Shown piece by piece: positions 8,724 through 16,131 of a stretch of 26,738 nt of DNA. Origin of the DNA: an uncultured Balneolaceae bacterium (GTDB taxonomy: Bacteria > Bacteroidota > Rhodothermia > Balneolales > Balneolaceae); contig CALJMB010000051.1 in the NCBI GenBank assembly GCA_937982515.1, positions 1 through 26,738 on the forward strand, read 5' to 3'. The stretch's first letter is position 1. Each line of letters starts with the position of its first letter. A program made the position numbers and the translations under genes. The notes beneath the pieces were generated by a model. The model had not been told where the DNA came from, ran no database searches, and was given only the letters and a program-made list of their open reading frames with translations.

Positions 8724-9098
8724 TTTCGGCCGTGTAATTTGGCCGCCTTTCCCCTTTACTTTCCGTTGGTATTCCATTCCCAAACCCAGTATACTATTCC
8801 TGCATTTTGCGTTAGAATAATACCAATGCGGGATCATAGAACGTATTTCCGCGTTAGAGGTTATAGTGCAGTAATACGGATTCTTATTCAAACTATCGGT
8901 ATGCTCATAAAGCAGGCCGGCGGCGAATGGCTGGATTAGCCTACACGGTCTTCGGCCATCCATCGGCAGTCTCAGCAATTCCGACAGGGTGAACCGGAAT
9001 ACGTATAAATGTAGTATAGTACTGACGCCAGTCAGGTCCACCTGGCAGCTGCATTTGTTAACTGTTTCGTATCCCCTTTAGATTTAATGACCATATAG
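8724..9098. other. Gene-free spacer before recO
   Basis: These 375 bases separate the anti-sigma gene from recO on the same strand. Small inverted repeats are present (CTGAC/GTCAG at 9022-9035), none strong enough to name. An 11-base word, GTATACTATTC (8789-8799), recurs at 22039-22049, in both places soon followed by GCATT. No protein or RNA gene is evident. Confidence 0.35.
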
Positions 9099-9845
9099 AT
9101 GATCGTTCACACCTCGGCTATCGTGTTCCGCACGGTCGATTACCAGGAATCGAGTAAGATTGCCACCCTCTTTACACAGGAGCATGGCAAAATTGCCCTG
9201 ATCGTAAAGGGCGCCAAAAGGCTCAAAAACAAGTTTGCCGGACTCATTGATCCGGGCAACATCCTCGATGTCATTTATTATCATAAAAGCTCCAGGTCTG
9301 TGCAGATACTGACCGAGGCCAGCCTGCTTGAGAAGACCCTGAATCTGCGCACCGATTTCGAAAAGATGGCAACGGCAACCTCAGCTCTTGAGCTGATAAG
9401 CCAGCTGCTACACGAGGGAGAGGTCAACCAGCCTCTATTCAATTTTACCCGGAATTTTTTGCTTTGGCTGAACCGGACAGACCACACTCCACAAAACATC
9501 TTTCCCTATCTGCAGGTGCGGCTGACGAATCTGACAGGGCATGGGCTCCAGCTTGAAAGCGCTGAAACAGACCCGTCTAAACCTTACTATATGAATTTGG
9601 AAACCGGTCTGATCTCACAGGAAAGCCATACCTCATATTCATATAAACTGACACAAAATCAGTATGATTATATAAATTTGGCGCTACGGTCACGCAGTTC
9701 AAAACTGTTTGATATCAGCTTTGAAGCAGGTGAACTAAAGGCATTGGTTCAGCATTTAGATCGATATCTGAAGTATCATATTGAGGGATTGAGGGACCGA
9801 AAGTCTGATGCCATTTTTGAACAAATGTTGCAGGAGCAGTTATGA
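9099..9845 (+). CDS. recO: DNA repair protein RecO
   Basis: RecO works with RecF and RecR to load RecA onto SSB-coated single-stranded DNA at gaps, and anneals complementary strands. The 248-residue protein starts with the characteristic N-terminal OB-fold (IVHTSAIVFRTVDYQESSKI, then LIVKGAKRLKNKFAGLIDPG). A helical C-terminal domain follows. The four-cysteine zinc site found in many RecO proteins is absent; only the surrounding 'YMNLETGLIS' region remains. Loss of these cysteines is common in some lineages. The stop codon overlaps the start of the next gene in an ATGA arrangement, so recO and the protease gene are probably cotranscribed. Confidence 0.92.
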   Translation: MIVHTSAIVFRTVDYQESSKIATLFTQEHGKIALIVKGAKRLKNKFAGLIDPGNILDVIYYHKSSRSVQILTEASLLEKTLNLRTDFEKMATATSALELISQLLHEGEVNQPLFNFTRNFLLWLNRTDHTPQNIFPYLQVRLTNLTGHGLQLESAETDPSKPYYMNLETGLISQESHTSYSYKLTQNQYDYINLALRSRSSKLFDISFEAGELKALVQHLDRYLKYHIEGLRDRKSDAIFEQMLQEQL

Positions 9846-11380
9846 GGACACGAGATCGTTATTTAACGGGAATTTTGTTGATACTTATTGGCGTCCTGAC
9901 CGGGGCGCTCATCACATTCTACCAGCAGGAAGCACGGATAAATGATCATGTTGAAGTACGGTATACCGAAATAAAAAAAAGTAAGGAACCCGCTTACAGC
10001 AGTGAAGACCTGGAAGTACTGGATCCCAGATTTCTGTTTAAAAATGTGGCGGCGGAGATCACGCCTACTGTCGTGTATATAGAAACAATTGTACCTATAA
10101 GCGGGAGGGGCATCCCTGACGATGAATTCCACAGGGATGAAGATAATAATCTCTGGGACCGCTTTTTTGAAAGAAGAGCGCGGACAGTAGGCTCAGGGGT
10201 TATCATTTCGGGAGACGGGTACATCGTAACGAACAACCACGTCATAGAAAGTGCTGTGGAGGAGGGCATACGGGTGGTTTTAAATGATAAGCGCATGTTT
10301 AAAGCCCGGATAGTAGGTACCGACCCCACCACCGATTTAGCTGTTATAAAAATAGATGCCACCGGTTTGCCTTCCATTACCATTGGTAATTCAGACCGGG
10401 TGGAAGTAGGTGAGTGGGTACTGGCCATAGGCAACCCCTTCAGGCTCCGGTCTACAGTAACGGCAGGAATTGTAAGCGCCCTGGGCCGTGATGTCCAGAT
10501 CATTGAAGATCAGATGCGCATTGAAAGCTTTATACAAACCGATGCCGCAATTAACCGGGGGAACAGCGGAGGCGCTCTTGTGAATACCAGCGGGGAGCTG
10601 GTCGGCATTAATACGGCTATCGCATCGCAGAGCGGGGCCTATCAGGGCTATGGTTTTGCAGTACCTTCCAATCTTGCAAGCAAAGTAGCGGGCGATCTGA
10701 TTCAGTTTGGGGAAGTGCGCAGGGCATTATTGGGAGTCAGGATAGCCACTGTGGATGCCCTTCGGGCCGAGGAACTTGGCATGGATACGATACGCGGAGT
10801 GGAAATAATGCATTTTACTCACTCTAACGGTTCAGCTGAACGGAGCGGACTCAGACGGCATGATGTTATCTTAAGTGTAAACGGCGTCTCTGTAAATGAG
10901 TCTAATGAATTACAACAAAAGATAGCCGTTATGCATCCCGGAGATATCGCCCGCCTGGAGGTGTGGAGAAATGGAGAGGAGTTCAGCAAAGATGTAAAGC
11001 TGGATCTTCTGCAAAATGAAGAAATAGAGTTACGCGCTAATACCTACCGGATTGAACCCGATGAAAGCAATGAGCAGTGGGATGAAGAAGAGGATTCGGC
11101 TATTTTCGGCCTGGGTTTTACAGTGAAAGCTTTTACCGGCTCTGATGGTGATGGGTGGGGAGGCACAGATCTTGTTATTATCAATGTGGTTCAGGAATCG
11201 GAAGCTCACAAGCGCGGTTTAAAAAAAGGATATATTATCAGGGAAGTTAATAATGAAAAAGTTGAAGATCTTGAAACTTTGAAGGATCTTGTCGACCAAC
11301 AACTAAGAACCGATTCACCCATACTGCTTCAAATAGAGACAGAGGATGGAGCAATTGGGTATTATGAACTTGAACAGTAA
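9842..11380 (+). CDS. HtrA/DegQ-family periplasmic serine protease with two PDZ domains
   Basis: A membrane-anchored or secreted quality-control protease that degrades misfolded envelope proteins. A hydrophobic N-terminal segment (about 8-27) serves as signal anchor. The trypsin-like domain spans about 60-285, with the triad His133 (TNNHVIES), Asp165 (DPTTDLAVIK) and Ser242 (NRGNSGGAL). PDZ1 spans about 295-390 (RRALLGVRIA, HDVILSVNG). An acidic linker (DEEEDSA) precedes PDZ2, about 425-505, ending in LLQIETEDG. The 512-residue length matches Do-type proteases. It shares four bases with recO, and a lipoprotein gene follows 20 bases later. Whether the preceding sigma/anti-sigma pair regulates it is open; that would fit a stress protease but is only inference. 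Confidence 0.92.
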   Translation: MRTRDRYLTGILLILIGVLTGALITFYQQEARINDHVEVRYTEIKKSKEPAYSSEDLEVLDPRFLFKNVAAEITPTVVYIETIVPISGRGIPDDEFHRDEDNNLWDRFFERRARTVGSGVIISGDGYIVTNNHVIESAVEEGIRVVLNDKRMFKARIVGTDPTTDLAVIKIDATGLPSITIGNSDRVEVGEWVLAIGNPFRLRSTVTAGIVSALGRDVQIIEDQMRIESFIQTDAAINRGNSGGALVNTSGELVGINTAIASQSGAYQGYGFAVPSNLASKVAGDLIQFGEVRRALLGVRIATVDALRAEELGMDTIRGVEIMHFTHSNGSAERSGLRRHDVILSVNGVSVNESNELQQKIAVMHPGDIARLEVWRNGEEFSKDVKLDLLQNEEIELRANTYRIEPDESNEQWDEEEDSAIFGLGFTVKAFTGSDGDGWGGTDLVIINVVQESEAHKRGLKKGYIIREVNNEKVEDLETLKDLVDQQLRTDSPILLQIETEDGAIGYYELEQ

Positions 11381-11400
11381 TATGAATTAACATTCCCCAG

Positions 11401-11955
11401 ATGAAGCTCACCCAATTTGCAGCTGTTATAACCCTTGCAATGTCTTTCCTTATTTTAGTTTCCTGTTCCGGTACTTCAGACCTTGCTACCCGAACAGGGA
11501 GTAAAGCTTCGGCGTATCCCGAATGGTACAACGCCCATCAAACCTTTATCGCAGACTCTGCCGGTGTATTCAGCGGATACGCCACCGCACTGGCCGGAGA
11601 CTCTGCCGCAGCCGTGCAGAAAGCATTCTCCCATGCAGCAGCAGAACTACAGGCGGGCATCTCCGGAAGGCTGGAATCGGTTCGTAAAAAAGCGGCCGAT
11701 GAATTGGGGAATCGTTCCGGGCTGAACACCGCCGGTTTTATTGTTACGCTTCGCAACGCTGAAACGCACATTGCCGGTGCTTCAGAAAAGGTACATGCAG
11801 ATGCAAACTCCAATACATCTTATAGCGGATATCGCGGTTTTGCCGAGGCGAAGGTGAGCAGAGAGGCATTGATGAATCAACTGGATAAAGCCATGCGCAG
11901 GTACAGAACAGCCTGGAGCGCTATGAAAACATCGCAGGCTTTTGCAGAGTTTTAG
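11401..11955 (+). CDS. LPP20-like outer-membrane lipoprotein
   Basis: A 184-residue lipoprotein. The signal peptide ends in a clear lipobox, LILVSC, with Cys22 as the predicted lipidation site after a hydrophobic stretch at 6-20. The mature protein has a 'YPEWYNAH' start, a 'GYATALAGDSAAAVQKAFSHA' stretch interrupted by an alanine-rich helix, and a C-terminal helix with repeated basic residues. This resembles the LPP20 lipoprotein family, whose molecular role is poorly known; the assignment rests on pattern only. The gene starts 20 bases after the HtrA-type protease stop, so the two are likely cotranscribed, and it could be a client or partner of that protease. Confidence 0.65.
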   Translation: MKLTQFAAVITLAMSFLILVSCSGTSDLATRTGSKASAYPEWYNAHQTFIADSAGVFSGYATALAGDSAAAVQKAFSHAAAELQAGISGRLESVRKKAADELGNRSGLNTAGFIVTLRNAETHIAGASEKVHADANSNTSYSGYRGFAEAKVSREALMNQLDKAMRRYRTAWSAMKTSQAFAEF

Positions 11956-11983
11956 TAAGAAAGTTGAGAAGTTGAGATATGTA

Positions 11984-12016
11984 TCCATCGGATGACTGAG
12001 TTTGCCATCCGATGGA
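11984..12016. repeat. REP-like palindrome, copy 1
   Basis: TCCATCGGATG (11984-11994) and CATCCGATGGA (12006-12016) are perfect 11-bp inverted arms around an 11-base loop. It lies between the convergent lipoprotein and icd genes, so it may end transcription from both sides, but no T-run adjoins it. A close relative with a nearly identical loop lies at 17383-17415, which marks this as a dispersed element. Confidence 0.7.
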
Positions 12017-12126
12017 TTAGACAGATAAATACGAGGAAATAAATGTAATACAACTCGTGATCCAAGCATCCATCCCCGGTCTGCTTCTTAAGCATACCGG
12101 CATCAGGAAACGGAATCCGTATTACA

Positions 12127-13374
12127 TTACATATTTTCAACAATTTTATTGCCGAACTCAGAACACTTCAACAGTGTGGCGCCTTCCATCAACCGCTCGA
12201 AGTCGTACGTAACTTGTTTCTGGCTGATAGAAGCTTCGATGCCCTTTTCAACCAGGTCAGCGGCTTCCTTCCAGCCCATATACCGAAGCATCATCACACC
12301 GGAAAGAATCAGAGAGCCGGGGTTTACCTTGTCCTGTCCGGCATACTTGGGCGCCGTACCGTGTGTAGCTTCAAAAACAGCAAAACCCGTTTCATAATTG
12401 ATATTGGCACCCGGAGCAATTCCTATACCACCCACACAGGCTGCCAGCGCGTCGGATATGTAGTCGCCGTTCAGGTTTAATGTGGCGATGACATCGTATT
12501 CGGCAGGCCGTGTCAGGATCTGCTGCAGGAAAGCATCGGCAATTACATCTTTGATGACAATACCGTTGGGCAGTTTACACCAGGGACCACCATCAAACTC
12601 TTCGGCTCCGAACTCTTCTTTAGCCAGTTCGTACCCCCAGTTTTTGAAGCTGCCTTCGGTAAACTTCATAATGTTTCCTTTGTGCACGAGTGTTACGCTG
12701 TCACGGCCTTCATCAATGGCATAGTTGATGGCCGAACGAACCAGCCGTTTGGTTCCTTCTTCAGATACAGGCTTGATGCCCAGAGATGAGGTGTCAGGGA
12801 ACCGGATGTTGGTCACTCCCAGGTCGTTGAGGAGGAAGGTTTTAAGTTTGTCATTATCAGGTGTACCGGCCTGGTACTCGATACCGGCATAAATATCTTC
12901 GGTATTTTCCCGGAAAATAACCATGTCGGTAAGCTCCGGCTGTTTTACCGGGCTTGGCGTGCCCTCGTAGTACCGGACGGGACGAACACAGGCGTACAGG
13001 TCCATTTTTTGACGTATGGCTACGTTCAGAGAACGGATGCCGCCGCCCACAGGTGTGGTTAAGGGACCTTTGATGGAGACCTTAAATTCTTCGATGGCCT
13101 TAAGTGTATCTTCAGGTAGCCAGGTATCGCCTCCGTAAAATTCGAGGGCTTTCTCTCCGGCATAAATTTCAAACCACTCAATCTTCTTTTGTCCGCCGTA
13201 GGCCTTTGCTACAGCGCTGTCTATAACGTGACGCATGGCCGGGGTGATGTCAACGCCGGTGCCATCGCCTTCGATGAAGGGGATAATCGGGTTATCGCCA
13301 ACCTTCAGAGATCCGTCCGATTTCTTCTCAATTTTTGTTCCTGTTTCAGGAGGAGTAATTTTATCGTAGCTCAT
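12127..13374 (-). CDS. icd: NADP-dependent isocitrate dehydrogenase
   Basis: Oxidatively decarboxylates isocitrate to 2-oxoglutarate in the citric acid cycle, making NADPH. The 415-residue protein is of the E. coli homodimeric type. The substrate loop GGIRSLNVAIRQ carries Ser115, Asn117 and Arg121. RENTEDIYAGIEY follows, and the C-terminal NADP pocket is visible in HGTAPKYAGQDKVNP (Lys-Tyr pair) and VTYDFERLM (Tyr and Arg). NAD-type enzymes lack these residues. Ser115 corresponds to the serine phosphorylated by AceK in E. coli; no aceK is in view. The start ATG (13372-13374) gives the usual N-terminal length. The gene faces the lipoprotein gene and diverges from the small protein before mutL. 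Confidence 0.97.
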   Translation of the reverse strand: MSYDKITPPETGTKIEKKSDGSLKVGDNPIIPFIEGDGTGVDITPAMRHVIDSAVAKAYGGQKKIEWFEIYAGEKALEFYGGDTWLPEDTLKAIEEFKVSIKGPLTTPVGGGIRSLNVAIRQKMDLYACVRPVRYYEGTPSPVKQPELTDMVIFRENTEDIYAGIEYQAGTPDNDKLKTFLLNDLGVTNIRFPDTSSLGIKPVSEEGTKRLVRSAINYAIDEGRDSVTLVHKGNIMKFTEGSFKNWGYELAKEEFGAEEFDGGPWCKLPNGIVIKDVIADAFLQQILTRPAEYDVIATLNLNGDYISDALAACVGGIGIAPGANINYETGFAVFEATHGTAPKYAGQDKVNPGSLILSGVMMLRYMGWKEAADLVEKGIEASISQKQVTYDFERLMEGATLLKCSEFGNKIVENM

Positions 13375-13649
13375 GGAAAATGTGCAATGATTTCAGTTAA
13401 AAATTTCTGGCTGAAGTATACCAAAAAAAAGTCGCATCTGCATGGTGCAGCGGCCTATAAATAAGTGTTTTTATATGTGATCGTGAAAAGGAGCGGGGGT
13501 ATAGGGTATAAGGAAACAAAGCTGCACCTGGGGGTAAGCAAAATCCATCTCCCTTCCCGACAAAGGCCGGGCTGTTACGTTCTTAACCAGGCATCCTGCC
13601 CCGGTGCCCTGCTCTGCGCGAAGAAGCGGCAGAGCAACCCCAGGCCGCG

Positions 13650-13670
13650 TCCCGGAGCGAAGCACCGGGA
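13650..13670. repeat. GC-rich palindrome in the icd spacer
   Basis: TCCCGGAGC (13650-13658) and GCACCGGGA (13662-13670) are inverted with one mismatch around GAA. Its layout (arms flanking a GC-purine-GC centre) matches the palindromes at 17445-17459 and 17468-17488, suggesting a shared family. Confidence 0.5.
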
Positions 13671-13879
13671 TGAGACAGGGCAGAATGTAGCAACCCTGCC
13701 TTTATACTCTATACTCCAATCACGCAACCACTAATAATAGCGATCCGACGGTAAGGAGTACCCGCCCTCAAACCAAAATCATGCCCATGCTTCCACTGCA
13801 CATTCTCTATAATTCTGTTTATATTGACTGCAAACGGAATGAATCCGACAGGTAGTTCGTTTACCGCTAAAAATATACG

Positions 13880-13885
13880 AGGAGG
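13880..13885 (+). promoter_or_regulatory. Ribosome binding site of the small protein
   Basis: AGGAGG lies seven bases before ATG 13893. It is one of the few strong Shine-Dalgarno sequences in the window and fixes the start of the downstream small gene over the in-frame start at 13824. Confidence 0.7.
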
Positions 13886-13892
13886 CACTGCC

Positions 13893-14093
13893 ATGATTAA
13901 ACCGATGTTCGGGCACCGCCCAAAGCCCAAAAGATTCGAGTATCAGTATAGGTATTACGATCCTAAAGAGGATGAGCGTAAGAAACGGCGTATAAAAATT
14001 GAGCGTACGTACAAGAAGACCCACCAGGGAAGATCGATTGTACTCTATGCCCTTGGGCTGGCCTTCGTTATTTGGCTTATAAGTGTTCTTTAA
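13893..14093 (+). CDS. Small tail-anchored protein next to mutL
   Basis: A 66-residue protein with a strongly basic and aromatic N-terminal half (RFEYQYRYYDPKEDERKKRR) and one C-terminal hydrophobic segment (about 47-65, SIVLYALGLAFVIWLISVL). It is predicted to sit in the inner membrane with its charged part in the cytoplasm. The 'RYYDPKEDE' core matches a small conserved family often found beside mutL in Bacteroidota genomes and sometimes mislabelled as riboflavin synthase subunit beta; it has no riboflavin synthase features. This family link is from memory of such loci. An in-frame start at 13824 exists, but the AGGAGG site favours 13893. Its function is unknown. Confidence 0.75.
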   Translation: MIKPMFGHRPKPKRFEYQYRYYDPKEDERKKRRIKIERTYKKTHQGRSIVLYALGLAFVIWLISVL

Positions 14094-14201
14094 AACCAGT
14101 TGAGTTTGATACTTTAGTGGTGCGGACGCCGTTCATCGCTTTCGTACCGGCGCGGTGAATCGCGCCTCAACTTCTTAATATAAACAGCATATTCATACAC
14201 G

Positions 14202-16055
14202 TTGAGCCAGGATACAAATACCCGACATTCAATTATTCAACTGCTTCCGCCTGAAATTTCCAACAAGATAGCGGCGGGAGAGGTCGTTCAGCGCCCCAGT
14301 TCCGTAGTCAAGGAACTGCTGGATAATGCCATTGATGCCGGGGCGGATCAGATCAGGATTATCATTCAGAATGCGGGACGTACCCTCATTCAGGTAGTCG
14401 ATAACGGCTGCGGTATGGGCCGTGAAGACATTCATCTCTGCTTCACACGGCACGCCACCTCAAAGATTCAGGAGATTGACGACCTGTTCCGCGTCCGTAC
14501 GCTTGGTTTCCGGGGTGAGGCTATGGCATCTATCGCTTCTGTGGCACAGGTTACGCTAAAGACCAAGCGCCCGGAAGACGAGGTGGGATACCTCTATGAA
14601 ATTTGGGGAGGAGAGGAGAAGAAATTTGAACCTGCCGCTGTAGATGACGGTACTTCTGTGGCCATACGCAACCTCTTCTTTAATGTGCCCGCACGCCGTC
14701 AGTTTTTAAAAACCGATGCCACGGAATTCCGCCACATCCTGAAAACCGTACAGCAGTCTGCCCTGGCAAACCCGGACATCGGCTATGAGCTCATAGCTGA
14801 TACAGATACCATTTACGACCTCCCGCCCGGACAGCCGGTGAAAGACCGCATTGCCGAAATGTTTGGTAAAAGTTACCGGGCCAGCCTCATCGAGTTCGAA
14901 GAGGTGACAAGCTATGTAACAGTGCGGGGAATTTTGTCGGATCCCAAACTGACCAAGCGGAGCCGCGGAGAGCAATTTCTGTTTGTCAACAACCGGCCCT
15001 TTCAGCACCGGTATCTCACTCATGTAGTGTTGAGTATCTATGATACATGGACGGGGGAGAATGAGTATCCCTTTTTTGCCATCTTTATCGATGTGGATCC
15101 CTCCCAGGTAGATGTGAACGTACATCCGGCCAAAGAGGAGGTGAAGTTTGAGGATGAGCGAAGCATCATAAAGCTTGTCAATTCGGTTGTCAAAAAAGCG
15201 CTGAATGAGCGGTTCCTGGTACCCGAGGTAGGTCTGCCACTGGATAGCATGGACAGAAGGCCCGGTTCCGGTACCGGATTCTCTTCCGACTTTAACTTCG
15301 GTTCCCCTCTTTCCTCTCACCGGGAAAAAACTCCTGTCCGGTTTCCGTCGCGTATCAACTTTCATCCTTTGGGAACCGGAAGGGGAGGCGACGGGCATGA
15401 TTTTTCCCAAACCCTGTACGAACAAGAACCGCACCACGATCTGGCTTCACCCGGTGCCACAAGTCAGCAAAGCGACAAACCCGAACGTATGCAGGGCCGT
15501 GGATTCTGGCAGCTGCACAATAGCTACATACTTACGCAAACCCGGTCGGGATTGTGTATGATTGATCAGCAGGCCGCGCATAAGCGTATTATTTACGAGA
15601 AGACCTTAAATGCTACGGAGATGGCGCTGCCGAGCACCCAGCAGCTGCTTTTTGCCCAGACTGTAGACTTTTCCGCATCCGAGTTTTCCCTGCTCAAAGA
15701 ACTGCACCCTATTTTGCAGAGAATGGGATTCAACGTACAGATCATGAGTGGAAACACGGCTATGATTAGCGGTGTACCCGCAGACATCGACATCGGAGAT
15801 GAACAGACGGTGCTCAAATCCATGTTGCACCAGTATCAGGACCTGGATGCGAAGCTCCATTTGGATGCCCGCCACAAACTGGCTATTGCTTTTGCTTCCA
15901 AAACCGCTATTCCCAGAGGCAAAAAGCTGACCGACGTGGAGATGGAAAACCTCGTAGACCGTCTGTTTGCATGCGATACCCCCTATACCGATCCACTGGA
16001 AAGGCCAATCATTGTATACATGCCGATGGAAGAGATTGAGGCTCGGTTCCGGTAG
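14202..16055 (+). CDS. mutL: DNA mismatch repair protein MutL with altered endonuclease motifs
   Basis: MutL links mismatch recognition by MutS to strand removal. The GHKL ATPase domain is intact: KIAAGEVVQRPSSVVKELLDN, DNGCGM and TLGFRGEAMASIASV in the first 110 residues. A transducer domain, a poorly conserved linker (about 340-430) and a C-terminal dimerisation domain follow; the length of 617 is normal. The start is a TTG at 14202: a TAA at 14181 closes the frame upstream and no ATG precedes the conserved IIQLLPPEISNK block. The C-terminal nicking motif, DQHAxxE with a later Glu, reads DQQAAHKRIIYE (455-466), and the zinc-ligand motifs are also changed (ASK at 565-567, DPLERP at 597-602). 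Mismatch repair is sure; nicking activity is doubtful. Confidence 0.96.
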   Translation: MSQDTNTRHSIIQLLPPEISNKIAAGEVVQRPSSVVKELLDNAIDAGADQIRIIIQNAGRTLIQVVDNGCGMGREDIHLCFTRHATSKIQEIDDLFRVRTLGFRGEAMASIASVAQVTLKTKRPEDEVGYLYEIWGGEEKKFEPAAVDDGTSVAIRNLFFNVPARRQFLKTDATEFRHILKTVQQSALANPDIGYELIADTDTIYDLPPGQPVKDRIAEMFGKSYRASLIEFEEVTSYVTVRGILSDPKLTKRSRGEQFLFVNNRPFQHRYLTHVVLSIYDTWTGENEYPFFAIFIDVDPSQVDVNVHPAKEEVKFEDERSIIKLVNSVVKKALNERFLVPEVGLPLDSMDRRPGSGTGFSSDFNFGSPLSSHREKTPVRFPSRINFHPLGTGRGGDGHDFSQTLYEQEPHHDLASPGATSQQSDKPERMQGRGFWQLHNSYILTQTRSGLCMIDQQAAHKRIIYEKTLNATEMALPSTQQLLFAQTVDFSASEFSLLKELHPILQRMGFNVQIMSGNTAMISGVPADIDIGDEQTVLKSMLHQYQDLDAKLHLDARHKLAIAFASKTAIPRGKKLTDVEMENLVDRLFACDTPYTDPLERPIIVYMPMEEIEARFR

Positions 16056-16062
16056 AATTTAC

Positions 16063-16117
16063 TGATTGGATGATTTGTTGATTTTCTGATTGATCACCTC
16101 AACAAATCATCCAATCA
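16063..16117. repeat. Perfect 19-bp inverted repeat before the glycosyltransferase
   Basis: Bases 16063-16081 and 16099-16117 are exact reverse complements (TGATTGGATGATTTGTTGA and its complement) around a 17-base loop. It starts seven bases after the mutL stop and ends 14 bases before the glycosyltransferase ATG. It could terminate mutL transcription or mask the next start; no T-run follows on the plus strand. Confidence 0.75.
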
Positions 16118-16131
16118 ATAATTCAACAACT

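Larger units (their letters stand above)
13375..13892. other. Gene-free divergent spacer between icd and the mutL cluster
   Basis: About 520 bases. The T-rich tract complementary to 13420-13432 with GGTATAC beside it is a reasonable place for the icd promoter. The middle holds GC-rich repeat-like DNA, including a palindrome at 13650-13670 and the words GGCCGG and GCTGTTACGTTC (13565-13582), which recur at 21388-21409. The final 100 bases are AT-rich and probably carry the promoter for the downstream cluster. No coding pattern is seen. Confidence 0.4.
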
